The translations under genes were made by a program, and so were the position numbers. The notes beneath the pieces were generated by a model that had not been told where the DNA came from, ran no database searches, and saw only the letters and a list, made by a program, of their open reading frames with translations. From positions 492,553 through 556,552 of the forward strand of contig NZ_JAJUIS010000001.1 of assembly GCF_029267515.1 (NCBI RefSeq): a DNA stretch of 64,000 bases, given 5' to 3'. This stretch comes from Seleniivibrio woodruffii (lineage in GTDB: Bacteria; Chrysiogenota; Deferribacteres; Deferribacterales; Geovibrionaceae). Positions 24,835-33,988 of this stretch are shown here, piece by piece (positions within the stretch are counted from its first letter, which is position 1; every line of letters starts with the position of its first letter).

Positions 24835-25931
24835 TGCGGGTTTTGTTCATAGGCTCTCAGGAGAGCAGAAATCTGTTTCAGGCAGCTTTGGCGGGGCATG
24901 GAGAGATAACCTCCGACAAAAATGCGGACTGCTGCGTCATAGAGATAGCGGAAACCCAGACGCTGTTCAGACTCCCGAAAAAATTTCCTGTACCGACTTT
25001 TTTTTATATAACAAAGAAAGACAGACAGCTTCTTGATGCACTTACGGATTTTAAGATATCCGGCATTTTCTTTCCCCCTCTGAAACCTGATGAGATAGTT
25101 AAAAAGATGTTTCAGGGGAACATACAGACAACGGCCGCTAACGGCAGCGGATTCGACACTCTGAAAGCGAAAATAATAGCCAAGGCGGAGAACATTCCGC
25201 CGCTGCCTTCCCTTGCAAGGGAGCTTGTTCGGCTCACCCGCAACGACAAGACAAGGATAAAGGATTTCGTTGATCAGATAAAAAAGGATCAGGGGCTCAG
25301 CTCCCGCATAATAAAACTTGTGAACTCCCCGTTTTACGGGGTGCGTCAGGAGATATCCAGCATAGACCGCGCGACGGTGCTTCTTGGGCTTAACACTGTT
25401 AAAAACCTTGCGCTGGCGGTATCCACGGAGTCTTTTTATAATAAAAACTTCAGTCTGCTGAAAACAACAGGTCAGAAGATATGGCAGCACGGGTTTGTGG
25501 TTGCGAGGCTCTGCGAAACCATAGCTAAGCTGACGGGAGAGGACGAGGATGCTCTCTATCTGGCAGGGCTTATGCACGACATGGGCAAGACGGTCATAGT
25601 TGATTTCCTCGTTAAAGAGGCGGTTACGATTGAGGATGAACGCAACCAACTCGGCACAGACCACTGCGCCGTTGGCGAACTTGTGCTTACAAAATGGGCT
25701 GTCATGAAGGACATTGCCGAGGCTGTGCGCCACCACCACCATATGAGCAGGGACGCTTTCAGCCAGATACTCTATTTCGCGAACCAGATGCACAAAAACA
25801 TAGAAGACCCAGAAACACTGGAAGACACCATTTCGGACTGCGCTTTCGCGCTCGGAGTGCCTTTGGAAAAGCTGCACGAGGCGGTTGACCCCGTGCTTGA
25901 GTCGGAGCAAGCGGATAATGATATTTCCTAA
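24831..25931 (+). CDS. HDOD domain signalling protein with degenerate receiver
   Basis: A 366-residue protein. Residues about 1-100 have the fold pattern of a receiver domain but without the acceptor Asp (ADCCVIEIAETQ) while keeping a late FFPPLKPDEIV segment. Residues about 115-330 form an HDOD domain (IPPLPSLARELVRL, then LVNSPFYG, then AGLMHDMGKTVI). HDOD proteins take part in regulating motility, chemotaxis or nucleotide signals, usually without catalytic activity. The gene overlaps its neighbours by 4 and 14 bases. The HHHH run near residue 304 is part of the HD-like helix. Confidence 0.88.
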   Translation: MMRVLFIGSQESRNLFQAALAGHGEITSDKNADCCVIEIAETQTLFRLPKKFPVPTFFYITKKDRQLLDALTDFKISGIFFPPLKPDEIVKKMFQGNIQTTAANGSGFDTLKAKIIAKAENIPPLPSLARELVRLTRNDKTRIKDFVDQIKKDQGLSSRIIKLVNSPFYGVRQEISSIDRATVLLGLNTVKNLALAVSTESFYNKNFSLLKTTGQKIWQHGFVVARLCETIAKLTGEDEDALYLAGLMHDMGKTVIVDFLVKEAVTIEDERNQLGTDHCAVGELVLTKWAVMKDIAEAVRHHHHMSRDAFSQILYFANQMHKNIEDPETLEDTISDCAFALGVPLEKLHEAVDPVLESEQADNDIS

Positions 25932-27483
25932 AAAACTTCTCGATGCCCTTTTTGCCGGCGGCGTCCATGATTTTTACCACGGAATGAGGGAATATCTGGA
26001 CAGCTCGTGCTTTGCGCCTTTCACAATATGGCAGATAGACATGAGCATATGCACACCTGTGACGGGGGCATACAGGAACGCAGAGGGGAGATATGACATT
26101 CACGACCTCGGTTTCGACGGCACAGGAAACTCCAAGGAACGAAGGACGCTGGAATTTTTTGACGAGAAGATAGAAGTTTACGGCACGGTATTTTTCAGCC
26201 ATATGGGCACAGTGTACTGCGCTGTGAGCTTTCACGAGGCGCCGGAATACAAGATATTCGCGGAGCTTATCGCGTTCAGCGACTATATCGGTCAGAGGCT
26301 TGCGGAGCTTATAGCCCGTGAAAAGAATATAAACGTATATGTCGATTACCAGAAGAAGATAGAGTTTGTCAAACAGAGCAGCAGAATACTGCGTGCGGTG
26401 GAACTGGATGAGGTTGTCGCCATGGCGCTGACCTTTTTCATGGACGTGTTCTCCGCAGAGGCGGGATGTGTTCTGCACAACGGAGAGTTCATCGGCTTCG
26501 GGCTTGAAGAGAGCGATCTGCGCAACAACATCCGCATAGGTTCTCAGGGCGCCTATGCCTACGTTTCCGGTGTTGAATATACCGAGTTCATCGAAAACAG
26601 GATAGACTGTTCGAAGTTCAACATTGAAAATATCTTTCTCATATATGAAGAGACGAAGAATATAAGAATACTCCTTTTTAACATACATTTTGATATTATT
26701 CCGGACAAGGAATTTTCCGAGCTGGTTTCCTCCATAGTTTCGACTGCTGTTGAAAACGCAATGTACCATCAGAAGATGACAAAACTGAAAATTCAGGAAT
26801 CTGAGATGACCGCCACCGGAGACATTCTGAACAAGTTCGTTTCCAAGTCCGTTTCGTCCGACTGCGGCATAACCCTGCGCGGAATAAACCACCCTGCTCG
26901 GACGGCGGGCGGAGACTATATGACCGTTAAAGAGACCGAGGACGGGCTCTTTTTCTGTATAGCAGACGTATGCGGAAAGGGATATTCCGCGGCGGTGTTT
27001 ACAGTGGTTCTCAGCGTTTTCACCGAGAACGCAGATCTTTTCGACAGGGATATTGCGCTGGACAAGCTGGCGGGCACTCTGAACCGGTTTCTACTTGGCA
27101 AGAATTTCGGCGACAGATTCATCACTGCCTTTTTCGGTTACATAGATAAAAAGGATTATACTCTGAAATACCTGTCGTGCGGGCATGAGCCGGTTATGCA
27201 CATAGCCGTGAGCGGTGACAAAAAGATATTATCGGATTTTCTTCCCATCGGTCTCATGGAAGAGGGATACACCGTGAAATCGGAACCTCTTGCAAAAGGG
27301 GACACGCTTTTCCTTTACACGGACGGGCTTACGGAGTATATGAACGAGGACAGCCTTGCGGAGAAAGTTAAGCAGCTTACGGATTCAGGGGCAGATAATA
27401 TACTTGAAGTCCTTTACGAGGATATGGTATTGGACAAGGATATGCAGAGGGATGACTTCACCTGCATGATCATCAGGATTTAA
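25918..27483 (+). CDS. SpoIIE/RsbU-type PP2C phosphatase
   Basis: A 521-residue protein whose C-terminal 230 residues are a PPM phosphatase of the RsbU/SpoIIE type: ARTAGGDYMTV, IADVCGKGYSAAV, FLYTDGLTEYMN and DDFTCMIIRI hold the metal-binding aspartates. The N-terminal 300 residues look like a GAF-type sensory region joined by a helical linker. Such phosphatases dephosphorylate anti-anti-sigma or STAS proteins. None is encoded here, so the target must be elsewhere. I place the start at ATG 25918, within the end of the HDOD gene. It ends 11 bases before menG. Confidence 0.9.
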   Translation: MIFPKKLLDALFAGGVHDFYHGMREYLDSSCFAPFTIWQIDMSICTPVTGAYRNAEGRYDIHDLGFDGTGNSKERRTLEFFDEKIEVYGTVFFSHMGTVYCAVSFHEAPEYKIFAELIAFSDYIGQRLAELIAREKNINVYVDYQKKIEFVKQSSRILRAVELDEVVAMALTFFMDVFSAEAGCVLHNGEFIGFGLEESDLRNNIRIGSQGAYAYVSGVEYTEFIENRIDCSKFNIENIFLIYEETKNIRILLFNIHFDIIPDKEFSELVSSIVSTAVENAMYHQKMTKLKIQESEMTATGDILNKFVSKSVSSDCGITLRGINHPARTAGGDYMTVKETEDGLFFCIADVCGKGYSAAVFTVVLSVFTENADLFDRDIALDKLAGTLNRFLLGKNFGDRFITAFFGYIDKKDYTLKYLSCGHEPVMHIAVSGDKKILSDFLPIGLMEEGYTVKSEPLAKGDTLFLYTDGLTEYMNEDSLAEKVKQLTDSGADNILEVLYEDMVLDKDMQRDDFTCMIIRI

Positions 27484-27494
27484 GGGGTTTTTTC

Positions 27495-28178
27495 TTGGAA
27501 CAGAAATCAAAAGAAATACAGCAGATGTTCGACAATATAGCCGGAAGGTACGACCTTCTGAACAGGCTCCTCAGCTTTCGCACAGACGTACGCTGGCGCA
27601 AGAAAGCCATTAAACTGGCGGGCATTGCGGGCGGTCAGACCGTTCTCGATCTTGCGTGCGGAACAGCCGACATGATGATAGAGATGGACAGGCGCGTTGA
27701 CGGCGTTAATCTCGTCGGCGGTGATTTCAGCTATAACATGATGCTGATAGGCAAACAGAAGTTTCCGAAAGGCTCGTTCAGTGTGGCAGATGCACATTGC
27801 CTTCCTTTTGCGGACAAGAGTTTTGACAGGATAACCATCTCTTTCGGTTTCAGAAACGTTACGGACAAACCGAAAGGACTTAAAGAGATGCACAGGGTGC
27901 TGAAAGACGGCGGAAAACTCTGTATTCTTGAGTTTTCACAGCCGGAGGGTCCGGTTTTCAGCAGGCTTTACAGACTTTATTTCACAAAGATACTCCCATT
28001 CATCGGCGGAATCATCTCCGGAAACAGAAAGGCATACGAGTATCTGCCCGATTCGGTATACAAATTTCCGAAAAGGGACGCTTACAGACAAATGATTATG
28101 GACGCAGGTTTTTCAGTGGTTCAGTTCAATCCTATGAGCTTCGGCATTTGCGACGCGACTATCTGTATTAAAAACTAA
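27495..28178 (+). CDS. menG: Demethylmenaquinone methyltransferase
   Basis: A 227-residue SAM-dependent methyltransferase of the UbiE/MenG family that makes menaquinone from demethylmenaquinone. The SAM motif LDLACGTADM is present, as are the family signatures MFDNIAGRYDLLNRLLSF near the start and SFGFRNVTDKPKGLKEMHRVLKDGG in the middle (given here in parts). The start codon is TTG at 27495 with AAGGGG upstream. It is the last gene of the signalling operon. A methylated menaquinone is consistent with the quinone-linked respiratory complexes of the window. Confidence 0.93.
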   Translation: MEQKSKEIQQMFDNIAGRYDLLNRLLSFRTDVRWRKKAIKLAGIAGGQTVLDLACGTADMMIEMDRRVDGVNLVGGDFSYNMMLIGKQKFPKGSFSVADAHCLPFADKSFDRITISFGFRNVTDKPKGLKEMHRVLKDGGKLCILEFSQPEGPVFSRLYRLYFTKILPFIGGIISGNRKAYEYLPDSVYKFPKRDAYRQMIMDAGFSVVQFNPMSFGICDATICIKN

Positions 28179-28281
28179 TAATTCAGTTTGTTAATTTTTT
28201 TATTGAAATCATGGGCATAAGCCCTATATTTTTGCATACAATAAACACATCCGTACTTTAATTTTCGGTTTTGGGGGAAAG

Positions 28282-30324
28282 ATGAATATCAAAAGCATCA
28301 GGGCGAAATACTCGCTGTATTTCGGCATTCCGCTTATCTTTATTTTCCTTATACTTGCCTATTCCACCGGCGAAAAAGTGAAAAAAGAGATGCTGCTGGA
28401 ATCCAGAGCCTCACTTGATGAGAACACGGCCGTTCTCGGCGAAACGGTAAATCTTTTTTACGCTCAGTCTATTGAGCTTGTCCGGTCCAACTTTTCAACC
28501 TTCCGCACTCTTCTTTACATGAAATCAGATTTTTCCATCGACAACGCGAACACGAAAACTGTCACTGCCGTTGACCAGAAGAGCGGCGAGGAATATTCCG
28601 TGACCATCCCCGCCATGTTGTATGCCGGCGAGGATATTTACGGCAATTTCGCACCTGTTGACGAAGCGGCAAAACGAGCGGACATAAAGGGGCTGACCGC
28701 AACAATTTTTCAGGTTATCGACAGCGGACTTCTGAGGGTATCCACGAACGTTATGAAAAAAGACGGCACCCGTGCCGTCGGAACGTTTATTCCGCAGGAT
28801 TCTGCCGTTTATAAAACAGTGATGTCCGGCGAGACCTACAGAGGCAGAGCAAACGTCGTAGGAAAATGGTATTGGACTGTTTACGAGCCTATCAGGTCGG
28901 AGGAGCGTATAATCGGCGTTTTGTATGTCGGCATTTCGGAAGACGTTCTTCTTGATTCCATACGCACATCATTTGCAAAAATGAAGGTTGCCGAGACAGG
29001 ATTCCCATTTATTTTCGATACCGAGGGCAACTATCTGGTGCATCCGCAGAAACAGGGGCAGAACGGACTGGACGAAAAGGATGCTGACGGTGTTGAATAC
29101 ATCAGAAAAATGATTGAAAACAAAAGCGGTGAGATAGAATATCAGGAGCTGAAAGACGGTAAGCAGGCAAAAAAACTGCTGAAATATTTCACTGTGGATA
29201 AGCTGGGCTGGGTTGTCGCCACAGGTTCTTTTGAAGATGAGTTTCTGTTATATCAGCAGAGAGTTATCAAGGGACTGGCGTTCATTCATGTCGGAGCCAT
29301 TGTGACTCTGCTTCTCACAGTCATAATCGTTACGGGAATACTCGCCAGAGATCTTATCTTCCTGCGTAACAAAATGACCAACGAAAAAGACCTTACGAAC
29401 CGCATTGAGCTGAACAGGGCGGACGAAGTTGGTCAACTGGCGTCATATCTGAATATTTTCATAGAGAATCTGCAAAGGATAATCATTCGGGTTAAAGAGA
29501 GCACAACAGACCTTTCAAGCATAAACAGCGAGCTTGCATCCACGATGGAGGAGTTTTCGGCGACATTCCGCATACAGACCGACGAGATAAGCGGTATAAA
29601 TGCGGAGCTTTCCGCTGTGCGTGAACAGTCGGATGCGGTGGAAAGCAGTCTTGGCAGCATATCCGTTCAGACAGAGAACACAATATCAAAAACCAGAGAC
29701 GGCGGTGTTAAGCTGGACAGGTCGCTGAGCGCCATTCAGGACATAAATACTCAGGTTGCAGAACTATCCGCAACGGTGGACAGGCTTTCGGAATCGTCAG
29801 GCGAGATAGGAAATATAATAAACGTTATCAGTGATATCGCGGATCAGACAAACCTGCTTGCTCTGAATGCTGCCATCGAAGCGGCAAGAGCCGGCGAGGC
29901 GGGCAGAGGTTTTGCAGTCGTCGCAGACGAAGTGAGGAAGCTGGCGGAGAAAACCCAGTCTGCAACCACGGAGATAGGTAAAATAATTACTGCTTTGCAG
30001 TCGGAGACAGTTACTGTGAACACCACCATGAAAGAGGCGGCACAGACTGTTACTGTTGGTGTTTCAACAATTACCGATGCCAAAATCACCTTTGATACCA
30101 TCATCAACGCCATGGACGAGATTAAAAACGCGAACTCAGGCATGTCCGCATCCGTTACGGAGCAGACAAAGTCTATGAACGAGATAGGCGCGCGGCTTGA
30201 AAACGTTACAGACAGTATTAAACAGAGCTTCATTGCCGTTTCAAACGTCAACGATACGGTTGCACAGCTCCAGAAGGATTCATCGGAGCTGATGGCGCTG
30301 GCGAACGAATTTAAAACAGAATAA
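28282..30324 (+). CDS. Methyl-accepting chemotaxis protein with Cache sensor domain
   Basis: A 680-residue chemoreceptor. An N-terminal membrane helix (about residues 13-25) is followed by a long periplasmic Cache-type ligand domain (about 35-325; features such as [12 protein letters not shown] and [11 protein letters not shown]), a second membrane helix (about 332-352), a HAMP-like linker and the cytoplasmic signalling region. The hairpin tip signature [17 protein letters not shown] lies near residue 530. There is no C-terminal receptor-docking pentapeptide. The periplasmic domain belongs to the fused Cache3/Cache2 type that binds small organic acids in other bacteria; the ligand here is unknown. 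GGGGGAAAG precedes the ATG. Confidence 0.93.
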   Translation: MNIKSIRAKYSLYFGIPLIFIFLILAYSTGEKVKKEMLLESRASLDENTAVLGETVNLFYAQSIELVRSNFSTFRTLLYMKSDFSIDNANTKTVTAVDQKSGEEYSVTIPAMLYAGEDIYGNFAPVDEAAKRADIKGLTATIFQVIDSGLLRVSTNVMKKDGTRAVGTFIPQDSAVYKTVMSGETYRGRANVVGKWYWTVYEPIRSEERIIGVLYVGISEDVLLDSIRTSFAKMKVAETGFPFIFDTEGNYLVHPQKQGQNGLDEKDADGVEYIRKMIENKSGEIEYQELKDGKQAKKLLKYFTVDKLGWVVATGSFEDEFLLYQQRVIKGLAFIHVGAIVTLLLTVIIVTGILARDLIFLRNKMTNEKDLTNRIELNRADEVGQLASYLNIFIENLQRIIIRVKESTTDLSSINSELASTMEEFSATFRIQTDEISGINAELSAVREQSDAVESSLGSISVQTENTISKTRDGGVKLDRSLSAIQDINTQVAELSATVDRLSESSGEIGNIINVISDIADQTNLLALNAAIEAARAGEAGRGFAVVADEVRKLAEKTQSATTEIGKIITALQSETVTVNTTMKEAAQTVTVGVSTITDAKITFDTIINAMDEIKNANSGMSASVTEQTKSMNEIGARLENVTDSIKQSFIAVSNVNDTVAQLQKDSSELMALANEFKTE

Positions 30325-30354
30325 AAGTGTGTTAACATCTTTTTTATGTGTATA

Positions 30355-30389
30355 ATCGGGTATAGTGTCAGGAGGACGTTATACCCGAT
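30355..30389 (+). promoter_or_regulatory. Perfect hairpin around the ribosome binding site of the ubiD-like gene
   Basis: ATCGGGTATA (30355-30364) and TATACCCGAT (30380-30389) are perfect 10-bp arms. The 15-base loop holds AGGAGG (30370-30375), and the presumed AUA start codon (30381) lies in the right arm. A TATAAT hexamer lies just before the left arm (30351-30356). The element may be an operator or a translational control hairpin. Confidence 0.65.
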
Positions 30390-31511
30390 CTTGATTATTT
30401 TCTGAAACACACAGAGATACCCTTTCTTGAGGGTGAATACAGCGGAACGGAGCTTGCGAGGCTGGCGAAGACAGGCTGTAAGGAAGGAAAACCGCCATTT
30501 TTCGCCCGTGTCAGTGGGTCTGAATTTCCTCTGCTGATAAACGCTTTTGCATCAATGAAACGGCTTGAGACGGCATGGGGTATGTCCTCAGACTCCATCG
30601 CGGAGCGCGCAAACCGCATATCGCGGGATATTACACGGCTTTCATTTACGGAACCCAGAGCATATGACACTCTTGAAGGTCTTGAGAGTCTGCCGCTGTG
30701 CAGATTTCACGAGGGCGATACGGCGGGGTCCATAAACCTTGGGTGTGTCATAACCGAACATAGCGGCATCTTTCACGGCGGCATTTACCGCATCGAGCCC
30801 ATCGGACGGAAACGTGCTGTAATTCACTGCGCAGACAACAGCGGACTTGGAAAGACAATGGCGGAGGCGCACGGCGACGTGCCCGTTACGATAGCCGCCG
30901 GATGTTCACCTTTTCTCGTTTTCACCTGTGCGTGCAGTTTTCCATACGATTCGGATGCGCTGGGTCTCGCCTCTGCGCTCGGCGGGGTGAAATACATCCG
31001 CACGTCGGGCTTTCCCGTCCCCTCGGATACCCGCGTCATAATCCACGGAACCATCGGGCGTGAACGCGCAAAAGGCGGCAGATTCTTCAATCACACCGGA
31101 AAATATACCGAACCGAAAGATTTCCCCGTAGTCAATATAAAGTCCGTGCAGATGATGCGCGGCGGATTTCTTCAGACAATGATAACGGATATTCCGCCAA
31201 CGGAGAACGTATATCTGGGGCAGGCGGCGGCGAGGGTGAATTTTCACCGTTTCCGCGAGGGCTATTCCGCCGTGCGCGACATCCGCCATCCGGAGGTGGG
31301 GGTATACGGACGGCTCTGCTTCGTTCTTGCGGACGGAATCAACGATATTCTGCTGAAAAGGCTGAAAAACGACCCGTTTTACGGGAAATTTTCCAAAATT
31401 TTCGTATTCGGCGATGATACTGACATCACCGATGTTTCGAACGTATTCTGGCGAATCGGCAACAGCCAGCGCTTCGGAAGGAACATCGACGGAAAGATAT
31501 TCATCGTCTGA
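30381..31511 (+). CDS. UbiD-family decarboxylase with apparent AUA start
   Basis: A protein of the UbiD family of prenylated-flavin decarboxylases; in this kind of organism the likely pathway is menaquinone or aromatic acid metabolism. The reading frame matches UbiD from its beginning (YSGTELARLA, then PPFFARVSGSEFPLL, then FASMKRLETAWG) through NLGCVITEH and the core (AGCSPFLVFTCA) to FWRIGNSQR. The first ATG in frame, at 30555, would remove about 58 conserved-looking residues. No ATG, GTG or TTG occurs between the upstream in-frame stop (30363) and 30555. AGGAGG lies five bases before an ATA codon at 30381, which I take as the start or as a mutated ATG. The total of about 376 residues is shorter than typical UbiD (near 480). 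Confidence 0.7.
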   Translation: MPDLDYFLKHTEIPFLEGEYSGTELARLAKTGCKEGKPPFFARVSGSEFPLLINAFASMKRLETAWGMSSDSIAERANRISRDITRLSFTEPRAYDTLEGLESLPLCRFHEGDTAGSINLGCVITEHSGIFHGGIYRIEPIGRKRAVIHCADNSGLGKTMAEAHGDVPVTIAAGCSPFLVFTCACSFPYDSDALGLASALGGVKYIRTSGFPVPSDTRVIIHGTIGRERAKGGRFFNHTGKYTEPKDFPVVNIKSVQMMRGGFLQTMITDIPPTENVYLGQAAARVNFHRFREGYSAVRDIRHPEVGVYGRLCFVLADGINDILLKRLKNDPFYGKFSKIFVFGDDTDITDVSNVFWRIGNSQRFGRNIDGKIFIV

Positions 31512-31558
31512 TGTTTAACTTGCTTGTTTTTTCCCGCAGACTTCTTTAATATACTCTT

Positions 31559-33196
31559 ATGTCTTGTTCTATTTCAATTTTAGGCGGTGTCGGCGAGATA
31601 GGCATGAATATGTATGTCTACGAGACCGAAAGCTCCGCTATTATTGTTGACTGCGGCGTAATGTTTGCCGACAGCAGCTTTCCCGGCATAGACTATGTCA
31701 TTCCGGGGTTTGATTATATCGAGCAGATAAAGCATAAGCTGAAAGGGGTTTTCATAACCCACGGACACGAAGACCACGTTGGTGCCGTGCCCATACTTCT
31801 GCGTAAATATAATCTCCCCGTATACGGCGGGAGGCTGTCCCTTGGGATTCTGGCTGCCAAAGGGCGCGCCAGACACTGCCCTTTTGACCTTAATTTCATC
31901 GACCCCAGACAGACTGTTCAGACTGGATGTTTCAATGTTACCTTTCTGCCGGTGACCCATTCCATAAGCGACACATACGCGCTGCATATTGTCGCAGAGG
32001 ATTTTTCCGCGCTCCACTGTTCCGATTTCAAGATAGACCAGACACCTGTCGGCGGCGAACCTTTCTGTCCTGCGGATTTCACCGCTCTGGCTGAAAAGGG
32101 GCTTACAGCTCTGCTGATTGATTCCACCAACGCCGAACGGGAGGGATTCACCCATTCCGAATCGTCAATCCGCGGCGACCTGCTGAAAATATTCCGCAAC
32201 GCGACGGGGCGTATTTTCTTCACAACGTTCTCGTCAAACGTGGACAGGTTCAAACAGGTTTTCGACATAGCACGCGAGTGCGGACGAAAGGTTGTTCTCG
32301 AAGGAGCGGCGCTTGACAGGAACGTTTCCATAGCGGCGGATCTCGGACACGTTGAACTGCCCACGGACCTCATTGTGGATCTCAAAACCGCAAAGCGCAT
32401 GGATCCGGAAAAGGTCTGTTTCATAATCACAGGCTGTCAGGGCGAAACGAACAGTACCCTTTACAGGGTCGTTTCCGGAGAACGCAAGGATCTCTCCGTT
32501 AAGGAGGGCGACCTTTTCGTCATATCCGCCCGCGTTATCCCCGGCAACGAAAAGAACCTTATAAATCTCGTTAATATGATATACAAATCAGGCGGCACCG
32601 TTGTTGACATCGGCAAGAACAGAATACACGTTTCCGGTCATGCCTCTCAGGAGGAGATAAAGCTGATGGTGAACTTCACCCGCCCGAAATACGTCATTCC
32701 CATACACGGCGAACCGATGCACCTTATCACCATGAAAAGGATGCTGAAGAGCATGTCCATGCTGGACAACGACAACGTGCTTATGCTTGAGGACGGGGAT
32801 AAGATAAAATTCCACCGCGGCGGGTTCGAACGCAGAGACAAAATACCCGCGGGTAAGATTTTCATCGACCTGCGCGGTCACTTCTCAATGGACGAGGAGT
32901 CCGTTCGGGAGCGCAAACACCTGAGCCGCGACGGAGCGGTCACTGTTGTGCTTCGGAAAAACGCGGACGGAACTTTTGAACTGCCCCCTGTTGTGGAGAC
33001 CGCCGGCTTTAAACCGGATGAAAAAAATCTGGCAAGGCTTCAGGATTTTCTGACGGAGCATATGCACGAATTTATTAATGCGGAAGATTATGACAATACG
33101 GAGATAAAGGACGGGCTGAGACGCCTGACAAAGCGGTATTTCAAAAAGACACTGGACAGAAGACCGCTGGTTATCCCTGTTGTTACGGAGAAATAA
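31559..33196 (+). CDS. rnj: Ribonuclease J
   Basis: A 545-residue metallo-beta-lactamase fold ribonuclease that processes and degrades RNA, with both endo- and 5'-exonuclease activity in the family. The metal-binding motif THGHEDHVGAV lies around residue 68. Further motifs are HSISDTYAL, HCSDFKIDQTP, the beta-CASP segment with FFTTFSSNVDR, ITGCQGE, and VSGHASQEE. The C-terminal domain is the usual one. Only a weak ribosome binding site is visible before ATG 31559. It is directly followed by uppP with no gap. Confidence 0.95.
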   Translation: MSCSISILGGVGEIGMNMYVYETESSAIIVDCGVMFADSSFPGIDYVIPGFDYIEQIKHKLKGVFITHGHEDHVGAVPILLRKYNLPVYGGRLSLGILAAKGRARHCPFDLNFIDPRQTVQTGCFNVTFLPVTHSISDTYALHIVAEDFSALHCSDFKIDQTPVGGEPFCPADFTALAEKGLTALLIDSTNAEREGFTHSESSIRGDLLKIFRNATGRIFFTTFSSNVDRFKQVFDIARECGRKVVLEGAALDRNVSIAADLGHVELPTDLIVDLKTAKRMDPEKVCFIITGCQGETNSTLYRVVSGERKDLSVKEGDLFVISARVIPGNEKNLINLVNMIYKSGGTVVDIGKNRIHVSGHASQEEIKLMVNFTRPKYVIPIHGEPMHLITMKRMLKSMSMLDNDNVLMLEDGDKIKFHRGGFERRDKIPAGKIFIDLRGHFSMDEESVRERKHLSRDGAVTVVLRKNADGTFELPPVVETAGFKPDEKNLARLQDFLTEHMHEFINAEDYDNTEIKDGLRRLTKRYFKKTLDRRPLVIPVVTEK

Positions 33197-33988
33197 ATGA
33201 GTTATTTGGATGCCATTATCTTGGGTATCGTTCAGGGGCTGACAGAGTTTCTTCCGGTCAGCAGTTCCGGACACCTCGTTATTGCACAGGCGCTTATGAA
33301 AGATTTTCAGCAGCCGGGGATGCTTTATGACACACTGCTGCACGGCGCCACTCTCGGCGCTGTTTTTGTGTATTTCCGCCACAGGATATTCGAGCTTCTC
33401 ATAAGCCCTCTTGGGCTGGTGAACAACAGCTACAAAGTTATTTATTTTGAAAATAAAAGGTTTTTCTGGGGAATCATCATTGCGACAATACCCACGGGCA
33501 TAATCGGTCTGGCGCTTGAAAAGAGCGTTGAGGGGATGTTCGCAACGCCTACTTTCGTCGGATATTTTCTGATAGTCACGTCAGTTATGCTGCTTATCTC
33601 GGACAGGTTTCACGGACAGAAGATGCTGTCCGCCGGAGCCGCGTTTATCATAGGCATTGTTCAGGGAATAGCTGTCCTTCCCGGAATTTCAAGGGCAGGA
33701 TCCACCACTGCTGCAGGACTTTTTCTCGGAATAAAACGTTCCGAAATGGGAGAGTTTACTTTTCTCATGTCAATTCCTGCGATAATCGGTGCCATCATTT
33801 TGCAGTCGAGACATCTTGACGCTGTGCCCGACGGGCATGTGCCCATGTATATCACAGGAATGATCGCTGCGTTTATAACCGGACTTTTTGCAATAAATAT
33901 TATGGTATACTTCATAAAAAGGGCTAATCTCAGGGCTTTTGCTCTGTATTGCCTGATAGTGGGAATCGTATCGATAGTATGGATATAG
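33197..33988 (+). CDS. uppP: Undecaprenyl-diphosphatase
   Basis: A 263-residue membrane phosphatase (BacA/UppP) that recycles the lipid carrier for peptidoglycan and polysaccharides. The catalytic motifs are visible: QGLTEFLPVSSSGHLVI near residue 14 and GIVQGIAVLPGISRAGSTTAA near residue 155 (given in part: PGISRAGST). About eight membrane helices are present. It begins on the base after the RNase J stop and overlaps ftsK by ten bases. Confidence 0.95.
   Translation: MSYLDAIILGIVQGLTEFLPVSSSGHLVIAQALMKDFQQPGMLYDTLLHGATLGAVFVYFRHRIFELLISPLGLVNNSYKVIYFENKRFFWGIIIATIPTGIIGLALEKSVEGMFATPTFVGYFLIVTSVMLLISDRFHGQKMLSAGAAFIIGIVQGIAVLPGISRAGSTTAAGLFLGIKRSEMGEFTFLMSIPAIIGAIILQSRHLDAVPDGHVPMYITGMIAAFITGLFAINIMVYFIKRANLRAFALYCLIVGIVSIVWI

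Noticed and set aside
24576..26892. Long antisense frames of 444 and 377 codons opposite the receiver, HDOD and phosphatase genes
   Set aside because: They are shadows of well-supported plus-strand genes and show no domain pattern, signal or start context.
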